This document shows, piece by piece, positions 40,500-49,937 of a DNA stretch of 64,000 bases (position 1 is the first letter of the stretch; each line of letters begins with the position of its first letter). Under the pieces are notes generated by a model. It ran no database searches. It was not told the origin of the DNA and worked only from the letters and a program-made list of their open reading frames with translations. A program made the position numbers and the translations under genes. Source of the DNA: Auanema rhodensis (lineage: Eukaryota; Nematoda; Chromadorea; Rhabditida; Rhabditidae); the NCBI GenBank assembly GCA_964057225.1, contig OZ059896.1:5208001-5272000 (forward strand), given 5' to 3'.

Positions 40500-43400
40500 C
40501 ATGGTTACCATGAACCAATATCAATAAAAATTTGTTTGTGAACTAATATGGACATGGGGAATCTAATTTTGGAAACCGCATCTCTTCATCTTTCACGTGA
40601 AGCGAGTTACATACCAAGTGCACATCACGTGTACATTTAATTAGCATAAATTAAAGTTCACGTAAATTTCAAAGTCATGGTTACCATGAACCAATATCAA
40701 TAAAAAATTTGTTTTTAGACTAATATGGACATGGGGAATCTAATTTCGAAAACCGCATGTATTCATCTTTCACGTGAAGCGAGTTACATACCAAGTGCAC
40801 ATCACGTGTACATTTAATTAGCATAAATTAAAGTTCACGTAAATTTCAAAGTCATGGTTACCATGAACCAATATCAATAAAAATTTGTTTGTGAACTAAT
40901 ATGGACATGGGGAATCTAATTTTGGAAACCGCATCTCTTCATCTTTCACGTGAAGCGAGTTACATACCAAGTGCACATCACGTGTACAATTAATTAGCAT
41001 AAATTAAAGTTCACGTAAATTTCAAAGTCATGGTTACCATGCACCAATATCAATAAAAATTTGTTTTTAGACTAATATGGACATGGGGAATCTAATTTTG
41101 AGAACCGCATCTCTTCATCTTTCACGTGAAGCGAGTTACATACCAAGTGCACATCACGTGTACAATTAATTAGCATAAATTAAAGTTCACGTAAATTTCA
41201 AAGTCATGGTTACCATGAACCAATATCAATAAAAAATTTGTTTTTAGACTAATATGGACATGGGGAATCTAATTTCGAAAACCGCATGTATTCATCTTTC
41301 ACGTGAAGCGAGTTACATACCAAGTGCACATCACGTGTACATTTAATTAGCATAAATTAAAGTTCACGTAAATTTCAAAGTCATGGTTACCATGAACCAA
41401 TATCAATAAAAATTTGTTTGTGAACTAATATGGACATGGGGAATCTAATTTTGGAAACCGCATCTCTTCATCTTTCACGTGAAGCGAGTTACATACCAAG
41501 TGCACATCACGTGTACAATTAATTAGCATAAATTAAAGTTCACGTAAATTTCAAAGTCATGGTTACCATGAACCAATGTCAATAAAAATTTGTTTTTAGA
41601 CTAATATGGACATGGGGAATCTAATTTTGAGAACCGCATCTCTTCATCTTTCACGTGAAGCGAGTTACATACCAAGTGCACATCACGTGTACAATTAATT
41701 AGCATAAATTAAAGTTCACGTAAATTTCAAAGTCATGGTTACCATGCACCAATATCAATAAAAATTAGTTTTTAGACTAATATGGACATGGGGAATCTAA
41801 TTTTGAAAACCGCATCTCTTTATCTCTCACGTGAAGCGAGTTACATACCAAGGGCACATCACGTGTACATTTAATTAGCATTAATTAAAGTTCACGTAAA
41901 TTTCAAAGTCATGGTTACCATGAACCAATATCAATAAAAATTTGTTTGTGAACTAATATGGACATGGGGAATCTAATTTTGAAAACCGCATCTCTTCATC
42001 TTTCACGTGAAGCGAGTTACATACCAAGTGCACATCACGTGTACATTTAATTAGCATAAATTAAAGTTCACGTAAATTTCAAAGTCATGGTTACCATGAA
42101 CCAATGTCAATAAAAATTTGTTTTTAGACTAATATGGACATGGGGAATCTAATTTTGAAAACCGCATCTCTTTATTTTTCACGTGAAGCGAGTTACATAC
42201 CAAGTGCACATCACGTGTACATTTAATTAGCATAAATTAAAGTTCACGTAAATTTCAAAGTCATGGTTACCATGCACCAATATCAATAAAAATTTGTTTT
42301 TAGACTAATATGGACATGAGGAATCTAATTTTGAAAACCGCATCTCTTTATTTTTCACGTGAAGCGAGTTACATACCAAGTGCACATCACGTGTACATTT
42401 AATTAGCATAAATTAAAGTTCACGTAAATTTCAAAGTCATGGTTACCATGAACCAATATCAATAAAAATTTGTTTTTAGACTAATATGGACATGGGGAAT
42501 CTAATTTTGAAAACCGCATCTCTTCATCTTTCACGTGAAGCGAGTTACATACCAAGTGCACATCACGTGTACATTTAATTAGCATAAATTAAAGTTCACG
42601 TAAATTTCAAAGTCATGGTTACCATGAACCAATATCAATAAAAATTTATTTTTAGACTAATATGGACATGGGGAATCTAATTTTGAAAACCGCATCTCTT
42701 TATCTTTCACGTGAAGCGAGTTACATACCAAGTGCACATCACGTGTACATTAAATTAGCATAAATTAAAGTTCACGTAAATTTCAAAGTCATGGTTACCA
42801 TGAACCAATATCAATAAAAATTTGTTTTTAGACTAATTTGGACATGGGGAATCTAATTTTGAAAACCGCATCTCTTCATCTTTCACGTGAAGCGAGTTAC
42901 ATACCAAGTGCACATCACGTGTACATTTAATTAGCATAAATTAAAGTTCACGTAAATTTCAAAGTCATGGTTACCATGAACCAATGTCAATAAAAATTTG
43001 TTTTTAGACTAATATGGACATGGGGAATCTAATTTTGAAAACCGCATCTCTTCATCTTTCACGTGAAGCGAGTTACATACCAAGTGCACATCACGTGTAC
43101 ATTTAATTAGCATAAATTAAAGTTCACGTAAATTTCAAAGTCATGGTTACCATGAACCAATATCAATAAAAATTTGTTTTTAGACTAATATGGACATGGG
43201 GAATCTAATTTCGAAAACCGCATCTATTCATCTTTCACGTGAAGCGAGTTACATACCAAGTGCACATCACGTGTACATTTAATTAGCATAAATTAAAGTT
43301 CACGTAAATTTCAAAGTCATGGTTACCATGAACCAATATCAATAAAAATTTGTTTGTGAACTAATATGGACATGGGGAATCTAATTTTGGAAACCGCATC

Positions 43401-46400
43401 TCTTTATTTTTCACGTGAAGCGAGTTACATACCAAGTGCACATCACGTGTACATTTAATTAGCATAAATTAAAGTTCACGTAAATTTCAAAGTCATGGTT
43501 ACCATGAACCAATATCAATAAAAAATTTGTTTTTAGACTAATATGGACATGGGGAATCTAATTTCGAAAACCGCATGTATTCATCTTTCACGTGAAGCGA
43601 GTTACATACCAAGTGCACATCACGTGTACATTTAATTAGCATAAATTAAAGTTCACGTAAATTTCAAAGTCATGGTTACCATGAACCAATATCAATAAAA
43701 ATTTGTTTGTGAACTAATATGGACATGGGGAATCTAATTTTGGAAACCGCATCTCTTCATCTTTCACGTGAAGCGAGTTACATACCAAGTGCACATCACG
43801 TGTACAATTAATTAGCATAAATTAAAGTTCACGTAAATTTCAAAGTCATGGTTACCATGCACCAATATCAATAAAAATTTGTTTTTAGACTAATATGGAC
43901 ATGGGGAATCTAATTTTGAAAACTGCATCTCTTTATCTCTCACGTGAAGCGAGTTACATACCAAGTGCACATCACGTGTACATTTAATTAGCATTAATTA
44001 AAGTTCACGTAAATTTCAAAGTCATGGTTACCATGAACCAATGTCAATAAAAATTTGTTTTTAGACTAATATGGACATGGGGAATCTAATTTTGAAAACC
44101 GCATCTCTTCATCTTTCACGTGAAGCGAGTTACATACCAAGTGCACATCACGTGTACATTTAATTAGCATAAATTAAAGTTCACGTAAATTTCAAAGTCA
44201 TGGTTACCATGAACCAATATCAATAAAAATTTGTTTTTAGACTAATATGGACATGGGGAATCTAATTTCGAAAACCGCATCTATTCATCTTTCACGTGAA
44301 GCGAGTTACATACCAAGTGCACATCACGTGTACATTTAATTAGCATAAATTAAAGTTCACGTAAATTTCAAAGTCATGGTTACCATGAACCAATATCAAT
44401 AAAAATTTGTTTTTAGACTAATATGGACATGGGGAATCTAATTTCGAAAACCGCATCTATTCATCTTTCACGTGAAGCGAGTTACATACCAAGTGCACAT
44501 CACGTGTACATTTAATTAGCATAAATTAAAGTTCACGTAAATTTCAAAGTCATGGTTACCATGAACCAATATCAATAAAAATTTGTTTTTAGACTAATAT
44601 GGACATGGGGAATCTAATTTTGAAAACTGCATCTCTTTATCTCTCACGTGAAGCGAGTTACATACCAAGTGCACATCACGTGTACATTTAATTAGCATTA
44701 ATTAAAGTTCACGTAAATTTCAAAGTCATGGTTACCATGAACCAATGTCAATAAAAATTTGTTTTTAGACTAATATGGACATGGGGAATCTAATTTTGAA
44801 AACCGCATCTCTTCATCTTTCACGTGAAGCGAGTTACATACCAAGTGCACATCACGTGTACATTTAATTAGCATAAATTAAAGTTCACGTAAATTTCAAA
44901 GTCATGGTTACCATGAACCAATATCAATAAAAATTTGTTTTTAGACTAATATGGACATGGGGAATCTAATTTCGAAAACCGCATCTATTCATCTTTCACG
45001 TGAAGCGAGTTACATACCAAGTGCACATCACGTGTACATTTAATTAGCATAAATTAAAGTTCACGTAAATTTCAAAGTCATGGTTACCATGAACCAATAT
45101 CAATAAAAATTTGTTTTTAGACTAATATGGACATGGGGAATCTAATTTCGAAAACCGCATCTATTCATCTTTCACGTGAAGCGAGTTACATACCAAGTGC
45201 ACATCACGTGTACATTTAATTAGCATAAATTAAAGTTCACGTAAATTTCAAAGTCATGGTTACCATGAACCAATATCAATAAAAATTTGTTTTTAGACTA
45301 ATATGGACATGGGGAATCTAATTTCGAAAACCGCATCTATTCATCTTTCACGTGAAGCGAGTTACATACCAAGTGCACATCACGTGTACATTTAATTAGC
45401 ATAAATTAAAGTTCACGTAAATTTCAAAGTCATGGTTACCATGAACCAATATCAATAAAAATTTGTTTGTGATCTAATATGGACATGGGGAATCTAATTT
45501 TGGAAACCGCATCTCTTCATCTTTCACGTGAAGCGAGTTACATACCAAGTGCACATCACGTGTACATTTAATTAGCATAAATTAAAGTTCACGTAAATTT
45601 CAAAGTCATGGTTACCATGAACCAATATCAATAAAAAATTTGTTTTTAGACTAATATGGACATGGGGAATCTAATTTCGAAAACCGCATGTATTCATCTT
45701 TCACGTGAAGCGAGTTACATACCAAGTGCACATCACGTGTACATTTAATTAGCATAAATTAAAGTTCACGTAAATTTCAAAGTCATGGTTACCATGAACC
45801 AATATCAATAAAAATTTGTTTGTGAACTAATATGGACATGGGGAATCTAATTTTGGAAACCGCATCTCTTCATCTTTCACGTGAAGCGAGTTACATACCA
45901 AGTGCACATCACGTGTACAATTAATTAGCATAAATTAAAGTTCACGTAAATTTCAAAGTCATGGTTACCATGCACCAATATCAATAAAAATTTGTTTTTA
46001 GACTAATATGGACATGGGGAATCTAATTTTGAAAACCGCATCTCTTTATCTCTCACGTGAAGCGAGTTACATACCAAGGGCACATCACGTGTACATTTAA
46101 TTAGCATTAATTAAAGTTCACGTAAATTTCAAAGTCATGGTTACCATGAACCAATATCAATAAAAATTTGTTTGTGAACAAATATGGACATGGGGAATCT
46201 AATTTTGAAAACCGCATCTCTTCATCTTTCACGTGAAGCGAGTTACATACCAAGTGCACATCACGTGTACATTTAATTAGCATAAATTTAAGTTCACGTA
46301 AATTTCAAAGTCATGGTTACCATGAACCAATATCAATAAAAATTTGTTTGTGAACAAATATGGACATGGGGAATCTAATTTGGAAAACCGCATCTCTTCA

Positions 46401-47002
46401 TCTTTCACGTGAAGCGAGTTACATACCAAGTGCACATCACGTGTACATTTAATTAGCATAAATTAAAGTTCACGTAAATTTCAAAGTCATGGTTACCATG
46501 AACCAATATCAATAAAAATTTGTTTGTGAACAAATATGGACATGGGGAATCTAATTTTGAAAACCGCATCTCTTCATCTTTCACGTGAAGCGAGTTACAT
46601 ACCAAGTGCACATCACGTGTACATTTAATTAGCATAAGTTAAAGTTCACGTAAATTTCAAAGTCATGGTTACCATGCACCAATATCAATAAAAATTTGTT
46701 TTTAGACTAATATGGACATGGGGAATCTAATTTTGAAAACCGCATCTCTTTATCTCTCACGTGAAGCGAGTTACATACCAAGGGCACATCACGTGTACAT
46801 TTAATTAGCATTAATTAAAGTTCACGTAAATTTCAAAGTCATGGTTACCATGAACCAATATCAATAAAAATTTGTTTGTGAACTAATATGGACATGGGGA
46901 ATCTAATTTTGAAAACCGCATCTCTTCATCTTTCACGTGAAGCGAGTTACATACCAAGTGCACATCACGTGTACATTTAATTAGCATAAATTAAAGTTCA
47001 CG
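40500..47002 (+). repeat. Satellite A: right-edge subfamily with GTTTGTGAACT and 177-bp monomers
   Basis: From about 40.5 kb many monomers replace GTTTTTAGACT with GTTTGTGAACT and carry ATTCATC or CTTCATC. Several have one extra A (CAATAAAAAATTTG near 40703, 41230, 43523 and 45631), so their period is 177 bp. A four-monomer (704 bp) duplication is marked by TGAAAACTGCATC at 43917 and 44621. Near 46.2-46.6 kb the variant GTGAACAAATATGG removes a stop codon on the minus strand, which accounts for two chance 60-residue open frames there. Confidence 0.8.
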
Positions 47003-47211
47003 ATTGATATTGGTTCATGGTAACCATGACTTTGAAATTTACGTGAACTTTAATTTATGCTAATTAAATGTACACGTGATGTGCACTTGGTATGTAACTC
47101 GCTTCACGTGAAAAATAAAGAGATGCGGTTTTCAAAATTAGATTCCCCATGTCCATATTAGTCTAAAAACAAATTTTTATTGACATTGGTTCATGGTAAC
47201 CATGACTTTGA
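47003..47211 (-). repeat. Satellite A in inverted orientation (about 1.2 monomers)
   Basis: At 47002 the plus-orientation array stops within the GTTCACG site. From 47003 the sequence reads as the reverse complement of satellite A: ATTGATATTGGTTCATGG, then the minus-strand forms of the CACGTG boxes, and so on to CATGACTTTGA at 47211. The inverted arms meet with a 39-base spacer (47003-47041). The tract ends abruptly where satellite B-associated sequence begins. Confidence 0.93.
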
Positions 47212-47674
47212 TTAAAATGATATGATTGTTTAGATTTTCATTTGCTTTATGCTATTTTGAAAATTTGAATATTCTTAGTGTTGTATTTTTTTTAATTTTT
47301 ATTTTTTCTCTTTTTTTTTTCATATTTATACTTATATATATAAATATAATGTATATATTGAGAGATTTAGCTAACTAGTTAATATATTAGCATTTGTACA
47401 GTTCGGCTTTCATTGACTTTAGGAATGTGGGCGTGGTTTATTTACTCTAGTATACTCTATACATCTCCTGATAATTGTTTGATCTTATTTATATTTGTTG
47501 AAAATTCTTCACATTTTCTTATTGAAAGTGCTTCTTGATATTTCTTCTTTGCTTTTATTATTTGATTTTACAATGACTTGATATAACTTTCTTTTGTATC
47601 CTGTTCATGGAATGAATAATTATATACTGTAGTATAATTTGTACATCTCTTGATAATTGTTTGTTCTTATTTGT
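47212..47674. repeat. Duplicated segment, copy 1: AT-rich linker plus inverted satellite B
   Basis: This 463-bp segment is nearly identical to 49047-49511. Its first about 230 bp (to 47440) is not satellite: it contains long T runs, a TATATATAAATATAATG tract near 47333-47355, GAGAGATTTAGCTAACTAG, and CAGTTCGGCTTTCATTGAC followed by GTGGGCGTGG. The rest is about 1.3 monomers of satellite B in minus orientation, with CTCTAGTATACTCTATACATC and the GTATCCTGTTCATGGAATG landmark. No coding potential is seen. Confidence 0.85.
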
Positions 47675-48714
47675 TATCCATGAACAGGATACGAAAGAAA
47701 GTTATAACAAGTCATTGAAAAATTAAGTATTAAAAACAAAAAAAAAGTATCAAGAAGCATTTTCAGTAAGAAAACATGAAGAAATTTTAACAAATACAAA
47801 TAAGAATGAGAAAATTATCAAGAGATGCATAACGTATTATAGAGTATCAGTAAACATTTAAAATATGAACAGGTTTCAAAAAAAGTAATATCAATTCATG
47901 GGAAAGTATTAAAAGCAGAGAAGAAGTATCAAGAAGGATTTTCAGTAAGAAAACATGAAGAAATTTTAACAAATACAAAGAAGAATGAGAAAATTATCAA
48001 GAGATATATAACGTACTATAGAGTATCAGTAAACATTTTAAATATGAACAGGTTTCAAAAAAAGTTATAACAAGTCATGGTAAAATCAAGTTTTAAAAGC
48101 AAAGAAGAAGTATCAAGAAGGATTTTCAGCAAGAAAACATGAAGAAATTTTAACAAATACAAAGAAGAATGAGAAAATTATCGAAAGATGTACAAATTAT
48201 ACTAGAGTATCCGTAAACATTTAAAATATGAACAGGTTTCAACAAAAGTAATATCAAGTCATGATAAAATCAAGTATTAAAAACAAAAAAAAAGTATCAA
48301 GAAGCATTTTCAGTAAGAAAACAGGAAGAAATTTTAACAAATACAAAACAGAATGACAAAATTATCGAAAGATGTACAAAGTATACTAGAGTATCAGTAA
48401 ACATTTAAAATATGAACAGGTTTCAACAAAAGTAAAATCAAGTCATGATAAAATCAAGTATTAAAAACAAAAAAAAAGTATCAAGAAGCATTTTCAGTAA
48501 GAAAACAGGAAGAAATTTTAACAAATACAAAAAAGAATGAGAAAATTATCAAGAGATGTACAAAATATACTAGAGTAAAATATTATTTATTCCATGAACA
48601 TGATACGAAAGAAAGTTATAACAAGTCATGGTAAAATCAAGTATTAAAAACAAAAAAAAGTATCAAGAAGCATATTCAGTAGGAAAACATGAAGAAATTT
48701 TAACTTTGTTCGCA
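47675..48714 (+). repeat. Satellite B, plus orientation, about six monomers
   Basis: The landmark GAACAGG recurs with 179- or 184-bp spacing; for example GGTTTC begins at 47872, 48051, 48235 and 48419. Two monomer types are mixed. Type 1 reads GAACAGGTTTCAAAAAAAG. Type 2 reads CATGAACAGGATACGAAAG followed by GAAGCATTTTCAG. The tract breaks off inside a monomer after GAAATTTTAAC at 48714, where non-repetitive sequence begins. Confidence 0.9.
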
Positions 48715-48852
48715 AATAAACAGTTGTTTATGTTATTCTTATCGTTTATATAAAATTTAAATATACATTTCTAGAATTGAGCGGCAAAATTAAGCGCCAA
48801 TATGCTTGGTGGCGATTACAATGGGTTTTTGCGCGGTGACCTCTACAGCACT

Positions 48853-48888
48853 AGTATAGAACGGAGATGCTAGGGTTACTATTCAACA
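48853..48888 (+). promoter_or_regulatory. Probable histone H4 core promoter: TATA-like box and histone cap-site motif
   Basis: TATAGA lies at 48855-48860, and CTATTCA, a 6-of-7 match to the invertebrate histone cap consensus YCATTCR, lies at 48879-48885. That is the usual distance of about 25-30 bp. The cap motif is about 20 bp before the H4 ATG at 48904, giving a short leader as is typical for histone genes. A second TATATAAAA at 48747-48755 lies too far upstream to fit this start. The match is by eye; no expression evidence is available. Confidence 0.5.
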
Positions 48889-48903
48889 CACAGCTTGATC
48901 AGC

Positions 48904-48948
48904 ATGTCTGAACGTGGTAAAGGAGGAAAAGGTCTTGAACTTATATGA
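48904..48948 (+). pseudogene. Histone H4, N-terminal fragment only
   Basis: The frame reads MSERGKGGKGL, then ELI and TGA. The first 11 residues match the near-invariant H4 N-terminus at 10 of 11 positions; the exception is Glu for the Gly after Ser (a GGA-to-GAA type change). The modifiable tail Arg3, Lys5 and Lys8 (numbered without Met) are kept. Homology stops after GGTCTTG. The histone fold (about 90 residues) is absent and the frame ends three codons later, so no functional histone can be made. Full-length H4 is about 103 codons. The intact start and upstream promoter motifs suggest a fragment cut from a genuine histone cluster rather than a processed copy, since the promoter is carried along. 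The short length leaves some risk of coincidence, but 10 of 11 to H4 directly after a histone cap motif makes that unlikely. Confidence 0.8.
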
Positions 48949-49046
48949 TTGAATAATAAAATAGTGATTGACTTATCTGTGCTATGTGCTTGTTGTTGAT
49001 TAGAAGTTGAAGTAATGATGCTGACTACAACCGCTCTTTCTTTTTT

Positions 49047-49511
49047 TTAAAATGATATGATTGTTTAGATTTTCATTGCTTGCTTATGCTATTTTGAAAA
49101 TTTGAATATTCTTAGTGTTGTATTTTTTTAAATTTTTATTTTTTCTCTTTTTTTTTCATATTTATACTTATATATATAAATATAATGTATATATTGAGAG
49201 ATTTAGCTAACTAGTTAATATATTAGCATTTGTACAGTTCGGCTTTCATTGACGTTAGGAATGTGGGCGTGGTTTATTTACTCTAGTATACTCTATACAT
49301 CTCCTGATAATTGTTTGATCTTATTTATATTTCTTGAAAATTCTTCACATTTTCTTATTGAAAGTGCTTCTTGATATTTCTTATTTGCTTTTATTATTTG
49401 ATTTTACAATGACTTGATATAACTTTCTTTTGTATCCTGTTCATGGAATGAATAATTATATACTGTAGTATAATTTGTACATCTCTTGATAATTGTTTGT
49501 TCTTATTTGTA
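49047..49511. repeat. Duplicated segment, copy 2: AT-rich linker plus inverted satellite B
   Basis: This is a 465-bp near-copy of 47212-47674. Differences are few, for example CATTGCTTGCTTATG for CATTTGCTTTATG, GACGTTAGG for GACTTTAGG, ATTTCTTG for ATTTGTTG, and T-run lengths. The linker part runs to about 49276 and contains the TATATATAAATATAATG tract and GTGGGCGTGG; inverted satellite B follows. Copy 1 follows inverted satellite A, whereas copy 2 follows the histone island, so the linker's left edge (TTAAAATGATATGATTG) is a shared breakpoint. Confidence 0.85.
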
Positions 49512-49937
49512 TTTGTAGAAATTTTCCAAAACAAAATGCTTCTTAACACTTTTTCTTTGTTTTTAATACTTGATTTTACCATGACATGATATAACTTTCT
49601 TTCGTATCCTGCTCATGGAATAAATAATAGTTTACTCTAGTATACTCTGTACATCTCCTGAAAATTTTCTCATTCTACTTTGTATTCTTTAAAAATTCTT
49701 CATGTTTTCTTACTGAAAATACTTCTTGATACTTCTTCTTTGCTTTTAAAACTTGATTTTATCATGACTTGTTATAACTTTTTTTGAAACCTGTTTATAT
49801 TTAAAATGTTTACTGATACTCTATAGTACGTTATATATCTCTTGATAATTTTCTCATTCTTCTTGGTATTTGTTAAAATTTTTTTATGTTTTCCTACTGA
49901 AGATGCTTCTTGATACTTTTTTTTGTTTTTAATACTT
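49512..49937 (-). repeat. Satellite B, minus orientation, about 2.4 monomers
   Basis: This continues copy 2 of the duplicated segment. It has minus-strand forms of type 2 (GTATCCTGCTCATGGAATAA) and type 1 (TTTTTTTGAAACCTGTTTATA) monomers, ending at TTTTAATACTTG at 49937. The next base begins the same satellite in the opposite direction. The arms CTGAAGATGCTT and AAGCATTTTCAG flank a spacer of about 29 bases. Confidence 0.9.

Larger units (their letters stand above)
2713..47002 (+). repeat. Satellite A: tandem array of 176-bp monomers (about 250 copies)
   Basis: The landmark CATGGGGAATCTAATT recurs at 2713, 2889, 3065, 3241, 3417 and onward at exactly 176-bp intervals, head to tail. Counting the landmark C as base 1, the monomer holds CACGTG at 42-47, CACGTG at 74-79 and CACGTA at 107-112. 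The near-palindrome CATGGTTACCATG lies at 124-136 and AATAAAAATTTG near 147-158. Copies differ by a few substitutions, concentrated at bases 6-7, 17-20, 27-36, 160-166 and 172; the stretch between is almost invariant. Near 40.7-45.6 kb a few monomers are 177 bp through one extra A in the AATAAAA run. No monomer encodes a convincing protein: the period is not a multiple of three and stops recur. The length is close to one nucleosome repeat. Function is unknown; centromeric or heterochromatic satellite is an inference. Confidence 0.97.
48715..49046. other. Non-repetitive 332-bp island inside satellite B holding a histone H4 gene fragment
   Basis: Neither satellite is recognisable here and local GC is clearly higher than around it, for example GCGGCAAAATTAAGCGCC near 48781-48799 and TTTTTGCGCGGTGACC near 48826-48841. 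It contains a core promoter and the first codons of histone H4 (separate entries). After the codons break off there are about 100 bp of unrecognised sequence, including an AATAAA at 48955-48960. The left edge cuts a satellite B monomer and the right edge abuts copy 2 of the duplicated AT-rich linker. Confidence 0.75.

Noticed and set aside
46277-46635. Two near-identical 60-residue minus-strand frames 176 bp apart
   Set aside because: They are satellite A monomers in which the variant GTGAACAAATATGG removed a stop. Hundreds of sister monomers lack the frame, and the period is not divisible by three.
2713-47002. CRISPR-like regular repeats
   Set aside because: The repeat unit is continuous at 176 bp with no unique spacers, and the setting is eukaryotic.
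2713-47002. CENP-B box in satellite A (TTTCGAAAACCGC)
   Set aside because: It shares TTCG but lacks the required A and CGGG at the correct spacing, and most monomers read TTTTG instead of TTTCG.
2713-47002. AATAAA in each satellite A monomer as a polyadenylation signal
   Set aside because: The hexamer is expected in such A-rich DNA and no transcription unit ends there.
47333-47355. TATATATAAATATAATG tract as a promoter TATA box
   Set aside because: It is a low-complexity AT tract with no coding sequence downstream; the copy in the second linker is in the same situation.
49031-49040. Half of a histone 3' stem-loop (CCGCTCTTTC) after the H4 fragment
   Set aside because: Only the 5' arm is suggestive; the complementary arm is absent, replaced by a T run and the duplicated linker. 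Too short to call.
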